From contig NC_064767.1 in NCBI RefSeq assembly GCF_011397635.1, positions 16,593,537 through 16,657,536 on the forward strand: a DNA stretch of 64,000 bases, given 5' to 3'. A model generated the notes under the pieces. That model was not told the DNA's origin. It saw only the letters and a program-made list of their open reading frames with translations, and did not search any database. The stretch is from Epinephelus fuscoguttatus. Lineage: Eukaryota > Chordata > Actinopteri > Perciformes > Serranidae. Of the stretch, positions 36,501 to 51,500 are shown piece after piece. The position numbers and the translations under genes were made by a program. The first letter of the stretch is position 1. Every line of letters begins with the position of its first letter.

Positions 36501-39500
36501 AAGAAAGGTTGTTCTTAAACTGTTGGACTATTTTTTCTCCATGCAGTTTTTCACAAAGTGGTGAACCTCACCCTGTCCTTGCTTGTGAACAAGTGAGCAT
36601 TTTGAGGATGAACCTTTCACCTGTGGAATGTTTCAAACAAGGCTTTTTTGAGCATTCCACAACTTTACCAGTTTGACTTGCCCCTGTCCAAACTTTTCTG
36701 GAACGTGTTGCATAATGAGTGCATATTTACAAAAATAACAACATAAAAATAAATAAATAATAAAGATTATCATTTTGAACATTAAATATTTTGCACCATA
36801 TTCAGTTGAATATAGGTCACAAACCATTTGCCAAATATTGCTTTATGTCATTTATGTTGTACACAGCGTCCCAACTTTTTTGGAATTTGGGTCGTATAAC
36901 CAAAATTGCAATATGGCCAAGTGCAATATCCAAAACAAATCAGCTGCAATCTTTTGATCAAGTAAAATGTGTCACAACATACCATTAAAAATGAAGCATT
37001 TTTGTGCTCCAGAGATGCAAGTGATATTCTAGAGATGTAATAGAACATCCTTGTTTGGTACTGACCCCAGCAAAAATAACAGCATCCTCATTTTTCTATT
37101 TTTGTCAGTGAAATCAAAAGGCAAAAACTACACTTCCCAATGAAATCACACCTCATATCACAATCACAATATCTTTCACAGTAATTGCAATCCGATTTTT
37201 TTTTACATATTGTGCAGCCCCAACACTGAGTCAGCTGTACCACACACATCACATCCCTTAATGCACTTCATATGGCAAAGACGCAAAAAAGGCACAATAT
37301 GCTGTACATCCCCTAAAAACAAACAAAACATCAAACTGGAAAAAGCCATCTGTTGCTTTTTTGTAGAAAATACGGCCTGCATTAGGCAAAGCCTTTTCGA
37401 GCTCTCATCTTCCTCAGATTGCCACTGTTGTGTGCTGCCAACTTAGCGCCCTGATTTGGCATGGAAAATAGGAAACCTTTCTGAGGAGAACAAAGGCCCA
37501 TGACAAAGACCCACCTTCAGGCCAGCAACATTTCCAGATAATGTGTGGAGCTCACTCACATTTTGCCAGGAGACAAGCTAAACCTGGCAGACAGCCATTC
37601 TGCACACAAAGCTCAAAGGCCTTTTAGCTCCAAGGGCACGTCCCTAGAGGTAGCTGAAAAAGATTATGAGGACTTGTAGGACTGCGAGGCACCACGGTTT
37701 GGTTCCACAGCCTAAAGCTGGACCCGTCAGACAGCATATCATACGGAACGAGGTCTTCTCTAACATGACCCGGCCCTCACACATTCAGACAAATTTCAAC
37801 CACGTAGGCAGAGCTCTGGCCTTTCCCAAGCTAAACCCACAGCTGCGAGGGGTTTGGCACATGCAATCTTCCAGTTGTGAGATCTACTGAAGAGACTCCA
37901 TGGGTATCTGTAAAGGTGCAAGTATGGCCTGACCAGGTCTGGGCGATGTGTCAAATCTTGTGTAATATTTTTGGTGTGTTACAGGAAATGGGGAGAAACA
38001 ACAATGTCTTGCACAAGCTGATATTTTTAACATTTCGAAGAGGGAGAACCAGGAGGGCTGCTGCACGGAGGACTCCTCAGGCACAGAGTATTAACCCTAC
38101 CTACGCAAAGTTTATGCACCTGGCACCATAAAGAGAGTATACAGGCCAGTGAACACTGCAAATAAGGGAAATTACATTACTGGACCGATAAGCTAACTTC
38201 CTGTAACGTTTATCTGTTTACTCACTGATATACAGCAGAAAAGGAAGCTGGTGACACTGACCCTATAAGCCCCACATCAGATGCTCTCACAGCCAGTTTG
38301 CCAAAAATGTGGGACTGAGAACAGAATTTCATTTGCAGAGACAATTAAGAAGTCAAGTGCTCCTGCCCAAAGCTCCTGTTCTGCTCTTTCTTGGCAGTAA
38401 AGGTCCTGATGTCACTGGTGTGGTGAGAGAGGGTTTGAGGGCAGCATATGGAGGGAGAAAAGTTCAGAGGCACAGCTAATTAAATAACTGGTTACCATAA
38501 GGGTCTTCCTGGCCCTTAACATGATGTGTATATATGGATCACTGGAGTCACTTGGGAGTTAACTTTATTAGCCCGTTTCTTTAGGAAGGGCAGCTTCTCT
38601 GTCTGTCTCTGCCTCACCCGGTACTGCAGTACTCTTAGCTCAGCACTCAGAGGAATACTTCAGTAGGCTCATACAGCTGTCAGCCGTTTGGGGTCTCTAG
38701 AGGACAGATAATATAGCTGCATGCTGTGGTTATGGAGCAATAAACAATAAGCTAACAGCTACTTCAAAAGCTATAAAAAGTGCATATACATTGACATTGT
38801 AAACAACACTAACACAGCAGAGATGGAAGCTGGATGGTCTGTATATACTTGGTCACACGTGATTTGTCTTGCTTTGATCCGAATCAGGGACTAATTTTAT
38901 TACGAAGTTGCATAATGACCTAGAGTTGGTTCGTGTTCTCACGGCAGCATTTACAAGAGGACCAGATCAAATGCCTTGTGTGAGAAAGCTGCTCTTGATT
39001 GGTCAGAATTTCCATGCGGGAAAAATCCAGGAAGTAAACCAAACGTTGAAGAAGAGTACACTTGCAAGATAAATGTGACACTTTCTAATGTCTCAATGGA
39101 GGGACAACTACGCAGGTTGATTTTAGCGCTGCTCATCGTGGACTATATTGCCGTCATTGTTCATTTTAGTCAAACCATACAGTTTGAAAACGAGGCGCGG
39201 CTCCAACTAGAAAACAATGTTTTGATTCACTGGATGTGCTGAATGTGCATATTAAGGCAGTACAGGAGGAGGTGCACATTAATAATCCTCCAGGACTGTA
39301 ACATGCTCATGTTTAACCCAAACAATGTGTCATGTGACTGCAGTTGGTTCAGATCGAGGTTGGAACATGTTCTCACCACAAATGAACCGCACCAGAGTTC
39401 GTTTGCAACCAGACAAAGACCACCTCTTCAAGAAGGTCTCAGTTCGGTTGTTTTGGTGCACACTGGAGTGTGATTGCTGTGTTCACACCTGCCCAAACGA

Positions 39501-42500
39501 AACGCACTTAGGGGGCAAACAAACTTGAGTTCAATTGAACCTAACCAAACAGGGCAGGTGTGAAAGCATCCTTCATATTGTGTAAAAACATATATTTTCC
39601 TCGTATACACGCAACAGAATTTTAGGATACTAAAGCAATACTTTTTGAAAATGCCGTCCAAATGGAGAGAGTTATCAAAAATCTGATTTCTGTGTATCTG
39701 TGTGGACACATAAAACAGAGCATGTGGGGAAAGATGACATCATCTCCTCAATTTGCACATCCCCATTATTGCTTTGTGTAATGAGCGTCCACCAGACACA
39801 ATAACAGCAATGGCAGACTACTGGTTTGTTAATGTTTTGCAAGCACTGCTTGGTCTAATGACTTCTTTACACTTAAACTTCAACAACTTCACGCATGAAC
39901 GGAGGCGTCTGCTGCGTCCAGTGTTTTTTGGTCCACCTCAGCATCTGCGGTTAAATGTCTGATGAAACAATGTTTTTGGATCAGATCCAGGCGAACCAGC
40001 AGATGGCGGGACAATTCTGAGAATGGGATTGTTGTTGATAAGGAGTGAAAGGAAAACGTTTGCATGTCCAAAGTATTACTTGTATCTTTTAGTGAGTTAT
40101 TTTGGCCTTACATTGAAGAGGAATCAACAGTGAGCATTTGGAGTATTTTTGCATTCTAGTGTGGACACAGCTATTTTGTATAATGAATAATTTGATGATT
40201 TTTTTCCCCCTATACAGAGCAGGACAAATCAGTTTTCAAAAATATCTGTATATGTGCAGGCAGGGCCTAAAATGTCACAAAAAATAAATCACTAACTGAT
40301 CACTCACCATGCCGTCTCCACACTTCGTACCAGCCAGAACCAGCCCAGGATCAGGCATGTCATCGCCCAGATAAACATGCGTTCCTCGACACAGAATACG
40401 CCCTCCTTCCTGTAGTGGGATGTTGGTTTCAATGGAAACGGCATTTGTTCCAATCACTGGCCGGTTGGCTCCTCCCTGGCACTGAATTTTACCACACTTT
40501 GCATCCCTACATGCAACACACACACAAATAGAAACACACATGCACACAGACGTTGGAAGACTCATAGTAAAACGATCAATAAAGCTTTAAACATAAAGGC
40601 CTGTCAATCAGAGACACAGATAAGTAACTGTAGAGACAGATGAAAGACTGCTGAGGAGAGCTGCAGTGCTTCAGTCCTCCGGTCATTAAAGCAATTACAT
40701 CAATTAACAAAGAGCTTGATTACAGAATTCACCCAAAGGGAGAAGATCTTTAGAACAATTAGCTTACAAGAATAGCATGAAATGATTCATGAATACTTTC
40801 CTAGACAGTAATTAGCTGCTATCTTCCTCAAATTACATTCTTTCACCCATGTAAACTTTTGTTTGAAGATCACATGTCAGATTCCACAGCGTAATGAAGA
40901 TTGCTAATGACACCACTTAAGCTAATCAGTTGTGTTTTGCACAGTAATTTCTCTGCACCTCTACCACATCACTGCAGCTGCAGCGTCTTACCTCGCGTCG
41001 CATTTGGCAAAGGAGCCTTTGGAGTCCTTCCCGCAATTCCCGTAAGGGTCCCCTGCAGAGTTGACTCGCTCGAAGCATATCCCAGGGGCAGGCTTGGCTC
41101 CTGCACACAAAGAAAAACAAGCAAAATACAAAATGTAATCACCATAATGAAGTGAAAGATTCCCCGTATGAAAGTGAGGATGATGTACACCGTCAAACTT
41201 ATCAGGAGCCATTGATTTACCTGGTCCCCACAGAGTGATGCATTGCTGCTCGTGAGTCTGGCAGATGCCGTTGTAGCAGTAGCCTTCAACACTGTGGCAG
41301 GCGTGTCCATCATGCAGATAAACGTTGGCTGGGCAGTGAGGGTTGGCACCAGTACAGAACTCTGGCAGGTCACAGGAGTTACTGGACTCTCGACACAGGG
41401 TGCCAGCGGGTTTCAGCTGTAGACACATGACATGATACGCTACAGTAAACCCTTTCAGACAATGAATTTGGAGAATTGCTGACTCCATCTATCTGTCAAG
41501 GACAATCCTTTTTGACAAATGTTCTGTTATGTCTTTATTTAAACGTAGAGGCACTGACAGTGATAAATGAGAAACAAGACCATAAAGTCTACAGCCGTGC
41601 TCACAACAAAAATGCTAATTTGCTTATGCTAAGCAGGTATAATGTACCCTGTAGCATGTTTAGCGTGTTAGCATGATAAAATTAACATCACCTCGCAGTT
41701 CATTTTCCATTTCTAGGGGGCACTATCAGCAGCCACAAAATGCCTCTGAATGTAGCTGGATAGACCTACAACCAATCAGAGCATGAAACGTGTGACACAG
41801 TGCTGAGCGTCATATGCAAGTTGGGGCTGTACTTGGTCCATTTCCAAGCAGGAAAAACATGTGGGCGTGGTCACAAACATTCTCAAATTACGGCTAGACA
41901 GTACCCTAAAACATGTTTCTGAAAACATTTGAGGTGGGAAATAGGAAATGCAGTGACAGAATTTACATTCAAGTTTGACAGTTGGAAGTTTCGTGAGGTT
42001 TTTTGCACTGGACAAAACAGACTGGAGGCAATCACAACCAATCAGAGATTTGCAAATCTGGACCAGTGACGCTCCTCTGCCAATGATCGTAACTAGAGAT
42101 GTACCAATACCACTTTTTCCTTCCTGATACCGATTCCGATCCCTGAACCTTAGGTATCTGCCGATACAGAGTACCAATCTGATACCAGCGTGTAAAATAA
42201 AAATGGATGGGATATGAATTGTTCTATGTCTCAACTCCTAAAACTCTATGTAAAATATTAAGAAATAAATACATAATAGTAGAATGAATGCCATAAAACT
42301 TTTTTTTAATTATTATTAACCAGTGTTGACATAGATCAAGACACAGGTTAAAGTGCAGCCACACAATTTGGTAAAAAAGACATTTTAAAGGCTACAGTAG
42401 AATGCTTTTTAAACTCCGCTTCATTTCTGTTTTGTTTGCTTGTAGCGTGCGTATGCGTAATGATGTGAGGCATTACGTGGTATCGGATTAGTCATAGGCT

Positions 42501-45500
42501 GTACTCGCCGATACCTGATACAGCATTTTAGGCAGTATCGGAGGCATTTCCGATACTGGTATCGGTACAACTCTAATTGTAACCTTGCCCGCATTGGATG
42601 AACAGTTGTGATTGGCCCGGCCTGGAAATCTATCTGAACGGAAGAGGGATCAGACACATCTGCCTGAGCAAATGAAACATGAGCTTGCAGAGTTGTCTGG
42701 TCGCCAGGCTAAATAGCATTTGCTAATTAGCACTAAACACAACGCACAGCTGAGGCTAATGGGATTTTGGTCATGAACCAAAGTATTGGACAAATTATAA
42801 TTTTCACCTGATGATTGTGCTAGATATAAAGTTAGAAAATCCCCAACATTATTTGTGATTATTATTTTCTTTTCATTGTGCATAACAAATAAGCTCTTAA
42901 GAAGCAGACACATATTTAACATATTATCTCTCCACCTAACCAACCTCGTCCTTGTCTGGCCTTTATGTTAATTCAGACTTGAGCTGTATTGGAATTGTTA
43001 TGGAAACATTACTGGATCTGACTCGGTAAGACCGCCATCATGCCTTTAACTGAAAAGTGACTGGAGGGCTTATTTAAATATGAGAATAAAATAACCATTT
43101 TCATGCCCAAAAAAAAGCACCTTCGACACGGGGCTCCACCTTATGTAAAACATATACTGATGTCTAGTGCCATGAGGTCAAACACGCTTTTGTGTGAAGC
43201 ACAGGTATGGACTAATTTGACTTAAAATGGTCTTTGCAGAAACATGTTTCAGGACACAGTGAGTGTGTTTAATCATCTTCAACAAATGTTCCTTTTCAAA
43301 AAGAGAACACACATCTAAGATACTTAGAAAAAAGATTTCCATGTCAAAGCAGATTCCACTAATAGCTCGGTGAAAGTGAATTTCATGCAATCCAACTTGA
43401 GACCTTGTCCATAATTGAAATCGGCCTATTGAGGTAAAATATACAAAGTTGGAATGAGCTGACCTGAGTTACCAAATTATACACGAGGGCACACTATTAT
43501 GAGTCCCTTAATAACTTACCAGAGAGAATTAACAGCATTTCAGAAAGTTTAAGGTCTTGCACTTGAGTTTCGAAATGAAAAATGTTCACCTCTGCAGAGC
43601 AAATCTTTTTGTCATGTTCAGAGAAGCAGAGAAAATATTTTTAGATCTTTTTAGCTATGTGAATGACAGAAGGCCATTTCAGATGGAAAAAGAGATCTAA
43701 AGTGGAAGGAGAATGTGAAAGACAGACTCGGGCCCACATTAAAAGTCTTACCCTGCAGTCTTCACAGCACTGTCCGTGGGCGCACACAGCGTCTCCTTTG
43801 AGGGTGCACGTGGTGGCGTTGCAGCATGGGTTCATACATTCCTGGGAAAAAAACAAAATAGTTAACAACATGTGGACCTGATCATCTCTCTTGAGTTACT
43901 CTCTCAGCTGGTCCCTGTCAGATCAAGACTTCCAGGTCAGGGGAGTGCACTTCCTGTGCGGGAATTCCCGTCTTACTTACCCTGACCTGGAGACCTTTGA
44001 GTGGAGACCAATAACTGAAGCTCATATGTTCTGGATTTGGGAATTCTGGAGACTTCCGAACATTAAGAGGAGCGTGTTTAATGCGATGAAGCAGAGGAGC
44101 AAGAGATAAAAATCCAGTGCAGCAGTTGGAAGGGTGTATGTTTAACACCCTCGACTCTGATTTGATGTAGATAGTGGAAAGACGTGGCAGAGCTGACTAT
44201 TAGGGTATCGTGGACAGCAGCTGGAGTGGGATTTGAAAGCCCTTAAGAGGCGAAGATTGTAGCCACTTCACCACATTGACAAGATCAGCTGGCTGCTGGC
44301 AGAAACCGACAACAAGAGAGCGGATACATAAGGAGAAGTCGAAAGGGGAATAGTGCTGTAAAAGACTTCAGGGAGGGTGTTGCAATGTTTATCTTTCATT
44401 GGATGCCAAAACACATCAGCTTTGTTTTCCAAGTAGTGTCACGCATCGCACTATCACGCAGAAAACAACTCCCACTATCATTTATCTTCTCTCAACGTGG
44501 CTGTTGCGCTCATGGGGCTCTAAGGTAATGATAAGATGTGTTGAAGGCTGGGACCTGGAGGCGGCTGGCTTGTTGGACGTCTAATTTTCAGTTGATGTGT
44601 TTTGTTTTGTTTTGTTGTATTTTTTTTATGAGTCTGGCTGTTTACCTCTTGGTCCTGATGTAAGATTATTGTTTAGAGAGAGGAGAAAAGGTTTGCTTTT
44701 ATCTCTGGGTCTGAGTGGGCCGGCAGATAAAACAAGCAGGCCCTTTGTGGTGACATCACAGAGGTTATGGAGGGGCACGCTGGTAAATGTAAATCTTACA
44801 GTTGGTTTGTTGGTGGTCAAACACAATGACTCCACAAATCCTAACTACAGTAGTCTGTAAATGATGGAGTGCATAGTCATAACACCACTTAGCTAAATAA
44901 TCAAACACAATGTTGAGTCAGTTTAAAGAGGTAGCTCAGCAAAAGTACCAAAACTTTTATCAGAAACAAAGCTCAGGTTAATCCTGATTAGGGATGGACT
45001 CTGATAGCTGGTCCCATTTTGGATATGGCTCTCGGTTGACAAAACACCCAGACTTGTTAAAGTTATACTATGCAAGACAAAAACAAATTAATAAATAAAG
45101 AAATCCCTCTCAATCATCCCTTATGACTCACTAGCAGTGTGAGATGGTGTCTGTATCTCCAAAGAACCTGTCCTCTGCTTGTATTTTCTTACTTTCTTTG
45201 TATTCTGCTTTGTTCAGGATGCCTCTGAGTATCAACCTTTGGGTGTGAAGTCCATAGCCAATAGCAGCACTACATTGGGACGCTTTAAAAATGTAGCGAC
45301 CAGTTCCCCATTTTGACAGTCATGGGCTGGCTCGGCTTGGCTTGGTTTGGGCCGTCAGCCCAGCACAGCAGGGATCTGCATTTCATCACAACAGGGCTAC
45401 CCACTTGAAGGCAGGGTTTTCCCTACCTATCTAAGACTGGGTGATTTTGGCCGCCGTCTTGGTAAAAGCACGTGTTTGTGCATGGGGGGCGTTCAGATGT

Positions 45501-48500
45501 AGCATCTTTTGCGCGCACAAACTCATTACTTTCAATGTAGACCATAGACTGTATAAAATAAGATGTAGACACGAGTCATGCTTGCTCACAACCTAAAGCG
45601 ACGCCATAGCAGCACGCATTCAGTGCGACGCGCTTGTTTTTCCTCGTCTGGTGCACAGCTCCACGGACCTGCTTCTCCCTCTGTGTTGTGTCAAATCCCA
45701 GTTCTCCCTCAGGCTGTGTCTCTCCTACTGTTTCCCACTGCCCCATTTGAAAGGCGAAGGAAGCCTGTATGTGGAAAGACGTCACCTCCGAGATGTAGAA
45801 TGTGTATTATAGAAGAGAAACACACATTTCAGGACCGCTGACTTGTATCATCAGAACAGACATGTCCTGTGATTTTCAGCATCCTTTCATATTTAATAGA
45901 GGGGGGACAATACCTGACAGTAATATTCTCAGCTGTCAGGATGTGCCTGCTGTAAAGAGTAAATATAATCACAGAAGGCTGAAAATCACAGGACATGTCT
46001 GTTCTGATGATACAAGTCAGCAGTGTAAAGTTCAAGCATGTGGGGGCATCCTTTCATAGATGCCCCCCCGCCACAGGCCTTTGCCACCTTGGTCTCGAAG
46101 AAACCCAGGGAAAACCCTGGAAGGTGTGTCTTTTACTGATGATGACTTTGCTTGAGTGATGACATTTAAAAGGGGACAATGAAAATTAACTTGCTAAATA
46201 TGATACACAGCTGCACCTGGCTTCTCCTCTGATACTCCTCGTTTTGCCGTAGCGTTATGCTAATGATATGTAAAGCCTTGGGACTGGTTCCCTTGTGTTT
46301 GTGCCGTAAGAAACCCTGTCTGTTTGAATCCGTTTTTTTGAGAATGTCATTGGTAAACTGCAGTTTCAAGGCGGAAATGCTCAACCATGGACGCTGACTG
46401 CTCATTTTGCTCATAATATGTCTTGTAGTGCATAGAAAACACCATATGGACATGTTAAAGGGCCAGTGTGTAAAATGGGTTGAAAACAGTGACATCAGTG
46501 ACACGATATTGTAATGAGATGAGTCCCTCATGAGCAGGAGACCAGAGGAGCGTTCGGGAAAAAGGCCAGTTTATTTGAGCACTCCAGAAACTCCGGTAAC
46601 ACTCCAGGGGGTAAAAGACTCCGTCCCAAACTCTGACTCTTCTAGCGTAACACACACTCCATAACTTTACACACATACTCGTTTACCATACCGAGTGGGG
46701 ACCCCCCTCCCGTCTCTGCTCCGCCAATCTCCAGCCCGCACACTGACTGACAGCGTAGCCGGTAAACAGAGCTCAGCTGTTTATTTAGCCTAGCAATATC
46801 TTCTGACTATAGTAGCTGCAATGGACGACTTTGAACGCAATTTTGAAGAGTTTCTTGTAGCGGACACAGACCCAGAGCCATACCTGTTTGAGCCGGAGCA
46901 TACAGATGAGGAACTCCATATGTTTGATGCTGAGCGGGCGAGACGAGAGGCTGAATGCACAGAATGGGATTTGGTGCTACTGCTACCATCGCTGGGGAGA
47001 TATATCATCAGGAAGAAAAGCGCCGCAGAGAGTGCATCACAAGGAGTGAAGTTACGTCTTCTTTTCCTTGCAGATGACGGTTCGGGTTCATTCTCTCCTG
47101 TTGCGTGGTAAGTGTGGTCCATTCGCAAACTTTATAACTAAAAAAACTTTTCACTACTCTCTATCAACGAACTACTAACACTCTCTGCTGTTTCCTCCTC
47201 CTTCCTTTCTTCCATTGTCTTCGTTGGTTCATTCATACACGCGAAACGCGTTCTCTGGCTGGCTGGATTGTCCGCTCGGTCTGCCGTACATACATGGCGG
47301 CGCAAGATGGCGACCTCTCTAAAGCAAGGCCCTTGCTATATATATATATATAAATGCATAATTATAAGGCTACGAACCAAACGAATTTTATTTTATAGCG
47401 ATTATACACTTGTATAAACATATTAATGGGTAGAATATTCAGATTCAGAATCAGATTGACAATAAACCATGCCAAATATTACACACTGGCCCTTTAACAA
47501 TAGTAAAACTTGACTTTAACAGGAGGGGTTCTTTAAGCTCTGATGCTAACGAATCTCTTACCAAGCCTTTTTTCTTTCCTTGTTCATTTAAATAAAGTTA
47601 GCAGGCTCATTTTGGCTGGCGCTGACTGTCCCTTTGATCGCTTAAAATGACAAACGGCACCGACCTAAGGCTAATATGACACTAAATATTGTCTTAGATT
47701 TTTGATACCATAAGTGATCTAATATTGTAGCTGTTCTGTTGCCACATTACTGATGATTATTTACCAAAAATCTGAATATTCTTTGAAAGCACCTACAGTC
47801 AACCCTGAAATGTCGTCACAACATTAATATCGAGGCATTTGGTCACAAATACTGAGATAATTTATTCTTTATTCTTTATTCTTCATACTGCCCAGCCCTA
47901 CACCGACCGTATCAGCTGCAGCTAAGTAACAATAATTTAGTAATGGCTAAAATAAAACTTGTCTGTTGCTGTTATGTGCTCACAGCAAGCAGGCATCTTT
48001 ACTCGTCAAGGATCATTTGTGGGGGGAAAGGAAACATCACTCTGTCACACCAAGTGTGTTTTTGTAGCTCAAACAGAGTGACGACTTCTCTCAGGAGAAA
48101 TGATCTCGCTGACGGCATCACCTCAATTCCAGCTAAATCTCCTGGTTAAACTTTTATGCTTATCATATCAATATTTCAAGCTTATTAACTTAATAGCTCT
48201 GCATCATGACCTCCAGTATTCTGAGTAAACAGCTCGTGAATAATAAGGTGTAAAATTCAGGAGGCAACAACTTGTTTCATTCTATCAGATGCATATTTAA
48301 TCAATATTTCATATCTTCTGCTGATCTCATTTTCAGGTCTTCTCTACAGGTTGTAAATATTAATTAAGGTGTTTCTGGATCTTTGAGTTATTTATATATT
48401 TAGTTACCTGAAAGTGTTAAAAGCTAAATTTAATTACATTTGATAAGGAATTTGAGAGGATCCGATTGGCGACGCAGATAATCAGATGGGGCAGTATGAA

Positions 48501-51500
48501 TATCTGTCTGATGAAGGGCTGAGACAATCAATTAAAAAGGTTTAAAAGATGTTTTTCAAGCAAAAATGCCAAACATTCAGTGGTTGCAGCTTCTCAAATG
48601 AGAGGATTTGCTGTTTTTCTGTTTTGTATCATCATAAATTTATGGGTCTTAGAAGTTGGTTGGGCAAACAAGCAATTTAAAGAATTGTAAAGACTATTTT
48701 TCACTAGTTTTCACCGACAAAAATTCTCCAAGAAACCCATCAACCTCAAGGGATTTTGAGTATAGATATCTATTCATTGTCAATTCTCCACACGGCTGCC
48801 CCGGCTGTGACTGAGTGATACCTGCTTCCCACATGTGATTCTCACTCCACTTCCCAAGGCGCCCTGCACTGTGTGCGAGCCAGAAACAAAGCGCGTGTGG
48901 GTGGATGCATGCATCAGAGCGTGCCCAGTTGTTTGGATGGCAAAGCCAAAGTAAGCTTATTTCAGCTTCGACCCGATTACGCTTTTGTTTGTTTCCTTTG
49001 TCACACAGTTGGACAGTGGTTTGATTAATGGGCCTTCAATGAGGACATGACATCACCGTGGCAGCCTGTCAGAGCGCTGCTCGGCACATGTGGGACGCTG
49101 AGAGAAGGTGTGATGTAAATAAAACACTTATATTGGAGGCCTCGGGCGATTTGCTGAGCTTTTAGGCTTGTTTTTGCACGGCAGGTTTCGATGCTTTTAA
49201 GCCGCAAACACAACGTCAGTGTCAACAGAAAGTTTTAACTTGGAGTTTGTTGTGTTTTGTTGGGAGGTCTGAGGGAGCTGTTGAGACTTTCAGTGGTTCT
49301 GGATGATTGCTTACAGGACAGTTAGTGCTGTTTTCTTTGGACGCCTGGCTTTGTAAAGGGAGTATCAAGTTACAACAGTGCACGCTCTGAGTGTTTTTCT
49401 CATGATTTGTTTCTATCTAGTCTTTCCTTACGTTTGCGTATTAATATATTGATTTGAGTGGGTGGTGCATTGTAAGTAGAGATGAGAATCTTAATAGAAA
49501 CCAGACCTGTTCTTTGGATACTTTTGGGAAATGGACCACCCATTGAATTCTCCTGAATCAAATTAACTACCCTTCGCTGAATGTTGACTCACCAAAGACT
49601 TGAAATTGATTTTCTTTTGTGTTTTAACTTTTGTTTATCCAGCAAAAACATTTTCTTGTTACACAGTTTCACCATCACGTAGTTACAGAGTGCTGCCCAG
49701 TACAACCATGGTGTTTGAGACTGATCCACTCTACTGAAGCAGGTCAGGATGAAGGCCCTGCTCTTCACAGCGCTGCCACTAACAATATTTTTCTATTGAA
49801 TAATCTATTGACAATTTTACCAAACAGTTGATCCATCTAAACGATTAATATTCCTCTAAAAAAATCAAATTGACCACTTTATGTGAGTTCATTTAATTTT
49901 AAAAAACTGTTGTCATTGTATAGTGTGTTTACATATTAAAGCACAAAACTGTAGGTGTAAACAGGCAACGTCAAAATAAATTAAAAAAGAAAGCTTATTA
50001 TTTAGTCAGTGGTGCGAACTTACAGTGTACACAGGTTCTGCCTCCAAGGCCCCAATTATTTGTTCATTATTCAGTCATTATTACTGGGGTCAGTGTCATG
50101 TTATTCCAATGTGCATGGCCTCTGGGATAATGCCTCATGCCCAGTAAGCAACACAGCCTCTGATTCGTCAACAAACTCAACCCAGTGCATCATGGGATGG
50201 ACTCTTGTCCTCAGTAGGATTCAGTTAACAGCTAATGACAACAACAATAACTCCTTTTAACACATATCAATAGATAAACAGTCACAGAAGACATTCATTG
50301 TTGGATTTATTGGTTTTATATAGACTTAACAAAAGCACTGCTGTTTCGTGCTGGATTAAGAGGCTTCTGAAAGCGATATGATCGCACCGGAGTGGAAAGC
50401 TACAATGGTGAAATGGAGGCCATTAACCTCCTGAGACCCGAGCTTTTGTTTGGTATGCTTGGTATTCTTAATTTTTCCTAGCTATTTGGGATTAGCAGGA
50501 CCTGATAAGTTTAAAAAAACTAACATTGTCTTTGAACACTAAGTAGTTTTGAGAAAAAGTATGTCCTTTTATGAGGACGATGGATTTATTTTTAATAATC
50601 CCAAGTATGTAATAAAGTAGAACACTGTTTATTTCAGTGCCTGAACAAAGCGACGATGCTTCAGTGTTCTGAGTGGTCACTGTTCAGGTCTAAAACTGTT
50701 CAAAACTGTTAATTTCAATGCCTGAACATCGCTTTGCAAAAACAAAACTGCAAATAATGCAACATTTCTACAAGCAAGGTGATTTTGTTTGTTTTGTAAC
50801 TCGTATGAATTTTTCTTGCTCCATACTCCAATCACGGAAGGTCCTTTTTGTCTGTCACACTTCGTTGGCCTGTGTGAAATGCTGCCATGACACAATAATA
50901 AACTCCCAATGTCCTAAAACAAGTACTGCCAAATTAACAGCATCTTAGCTTGTTATTATTGTTAAAATTGGTCATATTTGTATGCAATGTCAAACTACAA
51001 ATGTTTTTTTTAGCATGAATAAGTTAAGTTTCAACCATGTTATTTGATCAGGTTTTGTACCTTGTCCACTTTTGTGTCAGAATCGACTGGAAACTGACTT
51101 GACAGAGTTGGCTGCAATCTTGTTTTTACATAGATTATTGCATTGTGCTTTTGCTACTTGTATGTGGCACATACAAGTGTCCATCAATGAGGACAACAGG
51201 TCTAAGTTCAGCAGAATGAAGTTTAAGGTGCAGCAAACCCAAAATGTGATGTCCACATATGAGGTAAGTATTCTAAGAATAGTAAGTACATTGATGTCTT
51301 AAAGGACATTGTCAACCTTGGGGCATCTTACTCCTTTTAATTATACTGATCATTGATTACACACTAACACACACACATAGTCAGGACCATCAATGACTTT
51401 AAAACAAAACCAGATTCTAGAGTGCAAAAGAGTCAGACTCTGCTGCAGCTGCCACTTTCTAAAACTGTAGCATTTGTTTAAAGTATTGATATTGACACAC

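Noticed and set aside
37666..38131. Adjacent plus-strand frames suggesting a small gene
   Set aside because: No recognisable domain, no consistent frame across them and no splice or polyadenylation context.
41776..42234. 152-codon minus-strand open frame
   Set aside because: It crosses the left boundary of the 42094 hAT element; its RYRYRDRNRYQ-like part is the GATACC repeat read as protein.
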